Assembly (NCBI GenBank): GCA_013368445.1 | Contig: JAACJO010000013.1 | Location: 1,206,235-1,270,234, forward strand | DNA length: 64,000 bases | Source of the DNA: Leucocoprinus leucothites | Taxonomy: Eukaryota > Basidiomycota > Agaricomycetes > Agaricales > Agaricaceae | Direction: 5' to 3' | In this document: piece by piece, positions 9,778 through 18,635 of the stretch | How positions within the stretch are numbered: the stretch's first letter is position 1 | Layout: each line of letters begins with the position of its first letter | Made by a program: the position numbers and the translations under genes | The notes under the pieces: generated by a model | Told to the model about the DNA's origin: nothing | The model's database searches: none | Seen by the model: the letters and a program-made list of their open reading frames with translations, nothing else

Positions 9778-9812
9778 GGCTGAGGACGAGTCCCTGCAGT
9801 CCCTCATCAACA
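9778..9812 (+). other. Sliver of cop1 gag between two LINE insertions
   Basis: Thirty-five bases of gag (AEDESLQSLIN) are left between the tail of HL1-a and the 5' end of LB-1. They contain the right duplication of HL1-a (9778-9790) and the left duplication of LB-1 (GTCCCTCATCAACA, 9799-9812). Confidence 0.88.
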
Positions 9813-9891
9813 CAGCCTCCTTTCCCTCTTACCACCATCATCGATTTCTTTGACGGTGTCTACATACACATTGACTACAAATTCTATCGAT

Positions 9892-12648
9892 ATGACTGCA
9901 CCATCACATTGGGTGGACCTTAAGGGTACACCTCCACCGTCTTTGGACCCCATCAACATCGTTGACACTGAAACACGTGTCTCAACTCACAAGCGCGACC
10001 GCTCCAATTCGCCCGCGCTCTCTATCAAATCAACCAAGCATTCCGCCCGCGATGACGCCAAGTCGGCCGCTTCATCTAGAGCAGGATCTGACATTGAAGA
10101 AAGTGGTGAGAGTGATTCCGATTCGTCTGAATCTTCAGCCCCTTCCTCCCCCACAAACGTACATGCTGCACTCTCCCGTGCAGCCTCACACTCTTCCCTC
10201 AGAACTCCCCCTCCTCCATCGTCGCGTTCCAAGCGGGCTCGTGCTCGTGATGTTCGTAGAGGATTGGAGGCTACACCCAAAGCTGTCTCAAGAACCGTGT
10301 CGAGGAGCGCATATGACAGTTTCAAGTCACCCATTCCCTTCCGACCATTCGGCGAGGGATTCCTTGGTGAGCTCAACAATCCTGACCCTCTGAATTTGGA
10401 CTCCCGCGGGGACGCATGGAGCGACCAAGAGGATGGGATTATCACGAACGGGGAACCTGCCACTCGGTTCTTTGGACCCCCACCCACCTCAAGGCTGCCT
10501 CATGTGATCCACGGATCTAATGAGTCAGCAAATGCTGTGCCAACCGGCACTCCGGCTACCTTAGGTGCCGGATCATCTAATACTAATGACGTCACACATG
10601 ACGTCACACATGATGTCACTGGTGACATCATTGCACAGCTGCAGGAGCCTAGGCCTGCACAGCCACATCTACCAGATCTTAAGGATCCATCAAACACTGC
10701 CACCGAGGAGATTGTCGTCGTCGGTGAAGCTACTTACAAAGCGCTGGAGGCGCTTAAATATGCTACTAACTTTTTCAAGCACCGCGCTGCGCTAGGATTA
10801 CAACCTGGCAGAAAGGATCCAAGAGTTCCCCAGATGGGGGAGCCAATATATTGTCTACTCACTACTATGTTTGAAACAGGCTGGGACCGGCTCCCCATCA
10901 ATGGGGAAAGTGGCCTCACCATCGTCGATGCACTAAGGCACTACTATGGCCCGCCTCCCGATATTCCCATGACGGACTCTTCCCCCCCTCCCAAAGGTAA
11001 GGGGAAAGGAAAAAAGGCACGTAATCCCCATCCGTCTACCATCCCTACCCCCCTATTCCCGCCTGGCATTGTCGTTGGGCAAAATAACCTTTCAGCGCAC
11101 ATCGATGATGACCGCATGAACGTCGACCAAGCCCCTCCCGCTGAGGGCACCACTCCTCTCCCCCAGAATGACGTTACGTCTTCTGGTAAGGCACGTGACG
11201 TTTCGTCCGTGTCAGGCTCCCTGAAGGCAAGGAATGACGTTACGTCTTCCAAGCCCTCCGGTCCTATTCACGTCTCCCGGGCCCCCCCTCCACCTTCCAA
11301 TCACGTGACTCCAAGGAACGGGAATGGAAACTTCGAGCGCTCAGTTGGGCGCCTATCTTCTGATGGCCAGGCTCAGCCATCTAAACCTAACCCCAAGAGC
11401 GCCTCTGACATGCCGCCTCCTATTCCCCCTCCTGACCGTAAGGCATCCATCAAACCCCTTACGGAACACTTCAACAAGAAGAATGTGTCGTTCGCTGATG
11501 CCGCCCGACGGGGTGTCCAGCCGGCGATTCCCCCTTCCAACTCTTCTTCGAACATTGATGGGATTAAGATGCGAGAAATGATACTCGCCTTCCCTGAATT
11601 ATCATACAACAAAGTCCTTGCCATGTATAAGGCAGGTTTCGGAGGCGCTCAACCTCAAGCGCCCGAGCCTTCAACCATAAGCGCCCCACGTGCTAAACCT
11701 AAAATGACCACGCACGGACCCACCCGTCGTCAAGTCCTCATCCCATTTGAGGGAAACATCATCGCTGACCGCATTAAAGACTTCAACAAGGCAGCCGAAT
11801 TCTGTAACTGTGGTCTTACCGCCACCCAATCTAAACTTCGTGTTGAATCAGTCCGCGAATCATATAATGGCATATCGATTGCCACCTCAGGTGTCGCTTC
11901 CCCCGCTGACCTGGAAACCATCAAATCCTGGCTTAAAAAAGCCTGGCAACTAGGAGATGCCATCCCCGTTGAGCCTCGTCTCCCACAATCTAAATCATTC
12001 CTTAAAATCGTCGGCGTCCCTTATTGGGTAGCCAATTCCTCCAACCCCCTTTCCCCTGCGTTCGTTGAACAAGCCCTCGGACAATCCACTTTGTTCGAAA
12101 ATGTTATTCTTGCCGCCCGCCCTCGCGTTATGAAAGCTTCCCCAAAATCGGACACGGCCGTTGTGTGGTTTGATATTTGGGATTCCCAAAACGGTACTAA
12201 AGCCAAGACGTTGGTTAACCGTACTATCAACTTCGGCCGACATGTTGGAACTATCCGGGCTACTAGTATGCACCCCGGCATTGCGCAATGCAGGAACTGT
12301 TGGCGCTGGGGACATCCCACTCATGCGTGTCGCGCCCTTGGCGCACGTTGTCAAATCTGTGGTGGTCCTCATCGCATTGAAAACCATCGATCCATGGCCT
12401 GGTGTTGCAAGGCCAATCCCAAATCCAACCCCCCCTGTGACGCCACTCCTGAGGGCATCCCATGTCCTCACCTGGAGAACTTCAAATGCCTGAACTGCAA
12501 AGGCGATCATCACGCTAACAACACCAAATGTCCATTCTGGAGAAACAGGTTCGATCGAACCTGGCATTCCAATAAAGCCGCCGAATCACGTACCGCACGT
12601 GCAGTTCACGCTAATTCCAATCACTCCGGTGGCAGAGTTGCTGTTTAA
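9892..12648 (+). CDS. LB-1 ORF1, 918 aa Gag-like CCHC protein
   Basis: The ATG at 9892 starts MTAPSHWVDLKGTPPP; no ATG lies upstream in frame within the element. The N-terminal half is low-complexity, Ser/Pro-rich and acidic, with a DVTHDVTHDVTGD repeat near 10587-10625. The C-terminal half is the conserved ORF1 region (KPKMTTHGPTRRQVLIPFEG, SFLKIVGVPYW, TAVVWFDIWDSQNG). It ends with Cys/His clusters: CRNCWRWGHPTHAC from about residue 800, CQICGGPH near 820 and CLNCKGDHHANNTKC near 866. This is typical of an RNA-binding LINE ORF1 protein. It is uninterrupted, and ORF2 starts two bases after its stop. Confidence 0.9.
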   Translation: MTAPSHWVDLKGTPPPSLDPINIVDTETRVSTHKRDRSNSPALSIKSTKHSARDDAKSAASSRAGSDIEESGESDSDSSESSAPSSPTNVHAALSRAASHSSLRTPPPPSSRSKRARARDVRRGLEATPKAVSRTVSRSAYDSFKSPIPFRPFGEGFLGELNNPDPLNLDSRGDAWSDQEDGIITNGEPATRFFGPPPTSRLPHVIHGSNESANAVPTGTPATLGAGSSNTNDVTHDVTHDVTGDIIAQLQEPRPAQPHLPDLKDPSNTATEEIVVVGEATYKALEALKYATNFFKHRAALGLQPGRKDPRVPQMGEPIYCLLTTMFETGWDRLPINGESGLTIVDALRHYYGPPPDIPMTDSSPPPKGKGKGKKARNPHPSTIPTPLFPPGIVVGQNNLSAHIDDDRMNVDQAPPAEGTTPLPQNDVTSSGKARDVSSVSGSLKARNDVTSSKPSGPIHVSRAPPPPSNHVTPRNGNGNFERSVGRLSSDGQAQPSKPNPKSASDMPPPIPPPDRKASIKPLTEHFNKKNVSFADAARRGVQPAIPPSNSSSNIDGIKMREMILAFPELSYNKVLAMYKAGFGGAQPQAPEPSTISAPRAKPKMTTHGPTRRQVLIPFEGNIIADRIKDFNKAAEFCNCGLTATQSKLRVESVRESYNGISIATSGVASPADLETIKSWLKKAWQLGDAIPVEPRLPQSKSFLKIVGVPYWVANSSNPLSPAFVEQALGQSTLFENVILAARPRVMKASPKSDTAVVWFDIWDSQNGTKAKTLVNRTINFGRHVGTIRATSMHPGIAQCRNCWRWGHPTHACRALGARCQICGGPHRIENHRSMAWCCKANPKSNPPCDATPEGIPCPHLENFKCLNCKGDHHANNTKCPFWRNRFDRTWHSNKAAESRTARAVHANSNHSGGRVAV

Positions 12649-12653
12649 ATATG
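12646..12653 (+). promoter_or_regulatory. ORF1 stop / ORF2 start overlap zone TAAATATG
   Basis: The ORF1 stop TAA (12646-12648) is separated by two bases from the ORF2 ATG (12651-12653). The same TAAATATG occurs at 24596, 25303 and 50434 in other copies. The constant spacing suggests termination-coupled reinitiation for ORF2, as proposed for some other LINEs. This is inferred only. Confidence 0.5.
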
Positions 12654-15600
12654 TCTGGTAAGAACAAACCCATCTCTTCTGTTCGTATCTATTCGCAAAA
12701 CGTGGGACACTCTTACACCCTAGTTGATACCATACTTGAGTCCAAAAAGTTGGATTTCGAAGTCATCTTTCTACAGGAACCCCCATGGAACCACATTCGG
12801 AAAGCACCTTCTACGACTAACCCTGAAGGGGATGATGTCATTGGTGCCCCTATTCACCCGGAATGGCTGTGTATGGTCCGCCCTACCAAGCCTAACGATC
12901 CCCGACCCCGTACTCTGACTTATGTTCACAGACGCTTACTTCGCATGAGGCCCATTCTTCGTCAAGAGTGGGTTAACCACCGCGATATACAAATCTTGGG
13001 CTTATTCAACCAGGGTAACTATATCCATCTACTTAACATATACTTGGACTCGTCTTCGTCAGCGATCAATTTCCTTTCAACGAACTTCATCAACATCCCT
13101 AACGTTATATATATGGGAGGGGACTTCAATTGTCGATCTCCAGAATGGGACCCTTCAGCCACTTACGTCCCTATGTCGGCTATAACTCTATCGGAGTTGG
13201 CGGATAGCTTCAATCTTACAAGGTCCTCACCGACTTCATTATCTCCTACTCATTTCTCTTCTATTGAAAGTCATGACGATTCGGTTATCGATCTTATTTT
13301 TTGTGCTAACAATTCCACCTCCCACATCATCGATGTCAATTCGAGACTCCCATCGGATCATGCACCCTTGATTATGGATCTTCCAATCCGCCCAGACTAT
13401 ATTAATTATAAAAAATGAGTACTACCGAAAGATAGCAATGAGGAGACGGCTTTCATTTCCCAAGTCTCTGAGCATCTAGCGGCCCTTGACTGTTCGGACA
13501 TTCGATCCACTTCCTGTCTGAACGATATTTCTAACTCCATTTCTCGAATCTTTCATGAATCTTGGAATATGAACTCTAAAACTGTATGGATTACTAACCG
13601 GTCAAAGGAATGGTGGAACCCCCACTGTTCTGAGACTCTTCTCACTTACAGAAGAACAAAAGATCGTAAGGACTGGCGAGCATTCAGAGCGGCTACCAGA
13701 GCCGCCAAACGCTCCTTCTTCGATGCGCGCATCCATGAAATCGCATCGACTAACAAACGACCCTGGGACCTCATGGATTGGGTAAAACAGCGAAAGCTTC
13801 CCGCCGTTGAAGGAATCCACCATCAAGGACGACCTTGTAATGACCTTCCAGACCTATGGAACGCACTCCATTCTTCGTACAACTCAGCATCCGGTCGTCC
13901 GGTAAGCTCTAATATTCTAAATGAAATGAAATATCTTCCCCCCCGTTCCTGGAAAAATTTTTCCGTCCTCGAACTCACCGAATCCCTCCTGTCATGCGCT
14001 AATTCTTCAGCACCCGGACCGGATCACGTCTCCTGGAAACACCTAAAGTCCATCGTCGCCCACAATGAATGCCTCAAAAACATTCTACTCATTGCTAATG
14101 CGTGCGTACGTCTCTCTCATTGGCCGAGTCACTTCAAGGACTCGGTTTCTATCATCATTCCCAAGCCGAATAAACCGGCATATGATACACCTAAAGCGTT
14201 TCGCCCCATTGTTCTACTAAACACTTTAGGTAAATTAATCGAGAAGATGATTGCTCGCCGCATGCAGTTTGAAGCGGTATCCCTAGATGTTCTACACCCC
14301 AACCAAATGGGCGGAGTTATCCAACGATCCACTGAGGATGCAGGAGTATTCCTCACTCACATCATTCGGACTGGATGGGCTAAAGGTATGGTTACTAGTG
14401 TCTGTGCTTTTGACATCGCCCAATTTTTCCCATCCCTAAACCACGAAATCCTCACTAACATCCTACAACGACAGGGGTTCGCCCCAGAACTAGTCAATTT
14501 CTTTTCACACTATCTCATAGGTCGATCCACTCAGTTCATGTGGAACACTTTTCTATCTGATGCCCATGATGCGGATGTTGGCGTTGGGCAAGGCTCCGCT
14601 TTATCACCCATTCTATCCACGCTCTATTTAGCGCCCCTCATGTTCATGTTCGACCAACGCGCTCGCTTACAGTCTATCCCCTCTTCCCTTTTATCATTTG
14701 TTGATGACGGGCTTTGTATATCACAAGCGAAGAATTATACTGACACTATTTCTTCCCTCAAATCAGCTTATTCCATCATTAACTCCATTTGCACTGATCT
14801 CGGACTTGTCGTCGAACACGATAAATCTGAGGTCTTTCACTTCTCCCGACGTCATAACGACCTAAACCCCCCCCTTGATCTATCCGATGTCGGCGGCCCT
14901 ATACTCTATCCCAAACGTTTCTGGCGATACTTGGGTTTTTATTTCGACCGCCGACTTTTGTTTCAGGAACACGTTCGGTATTATTCTACCAAAGCATTAT
15001 CCACAGTGAAAGCTATGAAAATGCTTGGCAATTCCACCCGAGGCCTCCTCCCTCTACAAAAATGTCTACTCTATAGATCGTGCGTTGTCCCTGTGGCTAC
15101 GTATGGTTTCCGACTCTGGTACTTTGAAGGCGCTCGTAACAAGGCACTTCTCAAGTCTCTATCAGCCATGCAAAGACGTGCGGCTCTTTGGATCACAGGT
15201 GCCTTCCGTACTTCCCCATCAGGCAGTGCCAAAAGCATTGCGGGACTTATTCCAATTCACCTCCATCTTCGTAAATTAGCTATTCGCTCGTCGTATCGAG
15301 TCTCTACTTTACCCTCTAATCATGCATTACGGTCTCTTTTATCTAAGGATTTTTCTCTTAACTCCTCCCCTCATCCCCAATCGCTTCGCCTTCTCACCCC
15401 GGCCAAAAAAGCTAAAGTCAAAGGCCCTCTTATTGATGTAGATAGTTCTCTTTCTCACCTTTCTGAATCCTTCTCTCCATTCGCTCCCGAATCAAAGCCT
15501 GGATCTCGTCTTATGGACATCTTTCCTGATTCTATTCACTTTCACCCCTGCAATCGCTCGGATAAACACAAAATGTATAAACATGTATCATCTCTCGATT

Positions 15601-16604
15601 CAACTTTTTCCTCTTCTTCTTCCGATCAAAATTGTATTTCAGTTGTTACTGATGCCTCTGTTCCCCTCGTAGGTTCCCTTCAGGCGGTTTCGGCGGCACA
15701 CTTATATCGCGGCAGACGACAAGTGTCCCATGCAAAACAAGCTAGCGGTCGAGCATCATCTACTGATGCCGAACTTTATTCCATTCGTATTGGCATTGCC
15801 AAAGCCATTTCTCTCCAGTGTGACCACATTATCCTCATCACCGATTGCCTCCCAGCAGCCAAACTGGCAGTCGACCCCTCTATACATTCGAGTCAATCAC
15901 ATTCTATCCAAGTCTGCCGACTCCTTTCTGACTGGCTCACGGCTAAACCCTCCCGATCTATTGACTTCTGGGACGTCCCTTCCAAATGGCATTGGAAGCC
16001 CCATCTTAAAGTTCACAAAGACGTCACCTCCACACGCATACATGCCCCCCCTCGAGTAGGCGCCACTCTCGATTTCCTGCGACGCAAAATCACCAATGAC
16101 TGCCAGAAGTCCTGGGAGTCAACTTTCTGGAAGAAGAAGTACCGCGGCAGCAGTTTCCTTCTTTCAAAAAAGAATCGCAAGTTCCTCACCCCTACCTACG
16201 TAAAGGGGGGCACCTGGCTTCCCTTAGTCAATGAATCACCATCCTTATGTGCGCATGTGTCTCGCGCCATCCTCAATCACGCTCCTATTGGAGCTTATCA
16301 CGAGAGGTTCTTCCCCCTCGAGCCCAAATCCTGTCGTTGTGGCCATCGTCTGGAAACACGACATCACATCCTGTGCTACTGCCCCCTATATCCTTTCTGC
16401 ACTCAATGGGTACAATGCGCTTTTCCTCAGTACGAGTTCCTCGTCGAGTTCTTGAAGAAGAACCCGACCACTTTTGCTTTTACCAATCACGACACGCGTT
16501 CACTGCCGCCCCAAGCTCCTGTGCCCGCCGAACCAAATGAAGGTGAACTATATTCTTTCATCTCTTCTCTTTTCTTTTCCTTTGAGACCGATCTCTGTGT
16601 ATGA
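12651..16604 (+). pseudogene. LB-1 ORF2: endonuclease-RT-RNase H, one nonsense codon
   Basis: The frame is 1,317 codons with a single TGA at 13416-13418 (codon 256). The endonuclease has Q16/N17, E43 (FLQEPPW), GDFN with D158, and SDH with D236/H237. RT follows: PIVLLNTLGKLIEKMIARR, motif A FDIAQFFPSL (D588), GQGSALSPILS, and FVDDG (D685/D686). RNase H has TDAS (D1001), TDAELY (E1041) and ITDC (D1065). The C-terminal cluster CRCGHRLETRHHILCYCP is usual in this LINE group. The stop falls between endonuclease and RT, where other copies have W, H, Q or C. The protein would nick target DNA and reverse-transcribe element RNA. Confidence 0.92.
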
Positions 16605-16745
16605 CACCTCGTTCTATAGTCTCCTTCGAGTCTTATCTATGTTGCTGGACTAATCGTGTATAGTCTCTGTCTTAAGCGGTCTCTGACCGCTTCGTGTACC
16701 CCAGCTTGCTGTAGTGTACCGTCTGTTTGTAATATTTAGTTGAAA

Positions 16746-16807
16746 GCGGACTGCGATCGAGCACCGCTATATAAATTCATTGATTTAAAAAAAAAAAAAA
16801 AAAAAAA
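16746..16807 (+). other. LB 3' tail and poly(A)
   Basis: GCGGACTGC, ATCGAGCACC, GCTATATAAATTCATTG and then poly(A) form the LB 3' end. HL1, HL2 and HL3 tails carry the same order of motifs. This is the part of the RNA that a LINE RT normally recognises when priming at the target. Confidence 0.75.
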
Positions 16808-17042
16808 GTCCCTCATCAACAGGGTGGAGGAGAGCATGAAGCAAATCCAAAATCTTTGCCCTGATGACTTTGACCTCAAAGGCCTGGATGAGGAGCTCGC
16901 TTCTATGGCTCTAATCCAAGCCCTGCCCACTGAAGAGTACTCCTCTTTCATTTCCTCTCTCCTCCTCAAGGACAAACTTGACAAGGCTGCTGTGCATCAG
17001 GCCTTTGTCACTGAGGACACCCAATGTCGCAGGAGGGCCATA
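16808..17042 (+). pseudogene. cop1 gag, continued after LB-1
   Basis: Gag picks up at SLINRVEESMKQIQNLCPDD and runs to EDTQCRRRAI, where the Tc1-like element enters at TA (17041-17042). In the minus-strand copy the same gag continues with DLPSSSSALS. Here the sequence beyond the transposon is LB instead, so the rest of gag is missing. Confidence 0.87.
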
Positions 17043-17252
17043 CAGTGGCTCAAAAAACTGTCCCAATGTTTTCGCATTTTGGACATATTTGCTAATACCA
17101 GGGCAGATATATGGCCTAGCATCCTGAAAATATTCACACAGGTACCTTGACATATTGGGCGCATATATTCCCATGATCACATGACCTTGTCCATCAATGA
17201 ATTAATAATGAATTATCGAAAATATCTACTCATTGGGACAGTTTTTTGACCC
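17043..17252 (+). repeat. Tc1-like left TIR
   Basis: This 210 bp repeat is the reverse complement of 18426-18635. Within it CAAAAAACTGTCCCAATG (17051-17068) recurs inverted at 17231-17248, so each TIR is itself a palindrome-ended unit. These are candidate transposase-binding sites. Confidence 0.88.
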
Positions 17253-17452
17253 CCTGTCAGCCTCCCAGTATCTACCTTGTAACATGCCAGGGGAGCATCA
17301 GGGCAGGCGTGGGAGTAATAAACAAGATCATGTGACCTTGGTTGACATGTTGAGATGGCTACAACTGTCTTTCTTCCTGCCACTACATCATAAAAGCTAT
17401 CTCCTCTACCCAATACTCCCAAGTCACTTCTCTTCTCAAAGATGGCTATTCC

Positions 17453-18409
17453 TTGTGCCAGATTGAACATAAAACTGGTCTAGGAAAGTCTACTGTTGGG
17501 AGGATCAAGAAAGAAGTTGATGGGGACAAGGAAAACAACAAGGGAGGACGTCCTTCCAAGCTTTCTCCTCGTGATAAAAAAGCAATAATTCACCAAATAA
17601 CCTCTGGAAAGCTAGACAATGCTGTCCAGGCTACAACTTTCATTAACTCTACTCTGTCTGACCCTGTCACACCCCAAACTGTCAGAAATACCCTTCAGGA
17701 TAATGGATTTTGCTCTGTAACCAAGATCAAACGACCTCTACTCAAAAAGCGACATCGTGAGGAACGCCTTGACTTTGCACATGAACATAGGAATTGGACA
17801 GTGGAGGACTGGAAGAGGGTGTTGTGGACAGATGAAACAAAGATCAACAGGATTGGGTCAGATGGAAAGGTGTATACCTGGAAGGAGAGGGGGGAACCAC
17901 TGTCAGATAGGACCACTCTCCCTACTGTCAAACATGGAGGAGGTGGTAACATGATGGTGTGGGGGTGTATGGGGTGGAATGGGGTAGGAAAGCTGATAGA
18001 GGTTCAAGGGAATATGGATGCAGTGCAATACTGCGAGATTTTGGACAATGGGGTGGTGGAAAGCTTTGAAAAGTTGGAGATGGAGGAGGAGGAGAGGATA
18101 TTCCAGCAGGATAATGACCCAAAACACACCTCAAAACTGGGACAACAATGGTTTGTGGACAACAACATTCAAGTTCTACCATGGCCTGCACAATCCCCTG
18201 ACCTAAATCCCATTGAACACCTCTGGACCTACCTGAAGGACCAGCTGAAGGCATATGAAAGACCACCCAAGGGAGTATTTGAATTGTGGGAGAGGCTAGT
18301 AGAGGAGTGGAATAAGATTCCAGCAGAAAGGTGCCAAAGGCTGATAGAAAGCATGCCCAGAAGGATTGAGGCAGTTATCAGGGCAAGAGGAGGTCATACA
18401 AAGTATTGA
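17453..18409 (+). CDS. Tc1-like transposase, DD34E
   Basis: The protein cuts and joins transposon ends in the nucleus. The N-terminal helix-turn-helix (LLKDGYSLCQIEHKTGLGKS) begins upstream of this start. The DDE_3 catalytic core has WTDETK (D127), QQDNDPKHTS (D220) and NPIEHLW (E255), counted from the first base given, with 34 residues between the second D and the E. The first codon given is TTG, not ATG. The open frame extends back to 17354 without an ATG, so the true start is unknown: a short upstream exon, a non-AUG start, or a lost start. The catalytic part is intact. Confidence 0.85.
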   Translation: MCQIEHKTGLGKSTVGRIKKEVDGDKENNKGGRPSKLSPRDKKAIIHQITSGKLDNAVQATTFINSTLSDPVTPQTVRNTLQDNGFCSVTKIKRPLLKKRHREERLDFAHEHRNWTVEDWKRVLWTDETKINRIGSDGKVYTWKERGEPLSDRTTLPTVKHGGGGNMMVWGCMGWNGVGKLIEVQGNMDAVQYCEILDNGVVESFEKLEMEEEERIFQQDNDPKHTSKLGQQWFVDNNIQVLPWPAQSPDLNPIEHLWTYLKDQLKAYERPPKGVFELWERLVEEWNKIPAERCQRLIESMPRRIEAVIRARGGHTKY

Positions 18410-18425
18410 GTAGGTAGATAACAGA

Positions 18426-18635
18426 GGGTCAAAAAACTGTCCCAATGAGTAGATATTTTCGATAATTCATTATTAATTCATTGATGGACAAGGTCATGTG
18501 ATCATGGGAATATATGCGCCCAATATGTCAAGGTACCTGTGTGAATATTTTCAGGATGCTAGGCCATATATCTGCCCTGGTATTAGCAAATATGTCCAAA
18601 ATGCGAAAACATTGGGACAGTTTTTTGAGCCACTG
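18426..18635 (-). repeat. Tc1-like right TIR
   Basis: Reverse complement of 17043-17252. The 18 bp motif occurs at 18430-18447 and inverted at 18610-18627, giving four copies in the element. Confidence 0.88.

Larger units (their letters stand above)
9813..16807 (+). mobile_element. LB-1: near-intact autonomous LINE, 7.0 kb
   Basis: The full-length element has a 5' UTR of about 80 bp containing CTCTTACCACCATCATC, ORF1 (9892-12648), ORF2 (12651-16604), a 183 bp 3' UTR and poly(A). The duplication GTCCCTCATCAACA at 9799-9812 and 16808-16821 is exact and restores cop1 gag. An APE-type endonuclease plus RNase H in ORF2 and a CCHC ORF1 place it with the Tad1/I-like LINEs. It has only one nonsense codon, so it is the youngest-looking LB copy here and the reference for the other copies. 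Confidence 0.93.
17043..18635 (+). mobile_element. Tc1-like DNA transposon with 210 bp TIRs
   Basis: The 1,593 bp element is bounded by TA dinucleotides (17041-17042 and 18636-18637) and by 210 bp terminal inverted repeats that look identical by eye. It encodes one DD34E transposase. Identical TIRs argue for recent activity. The left flank is cop1 gag but the right flank is LB ORF2, so this is not a simple insertion into one site. Confidence 0.92.

Noticed and set aside
10587..10625. Possible short CRISPR-like or satellite array
   Set aside because: Three units of 12 bases within a coding region, with no spacers; a protein-level DVTH repeat explains it.
13400..13430. Programmed stop-codon read-through between endonuclease and RT in LB-1
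   Set aside because: Other copies have W, H, Q or C codons here and no conserved read-through context; CpG decay explains the TGA better.
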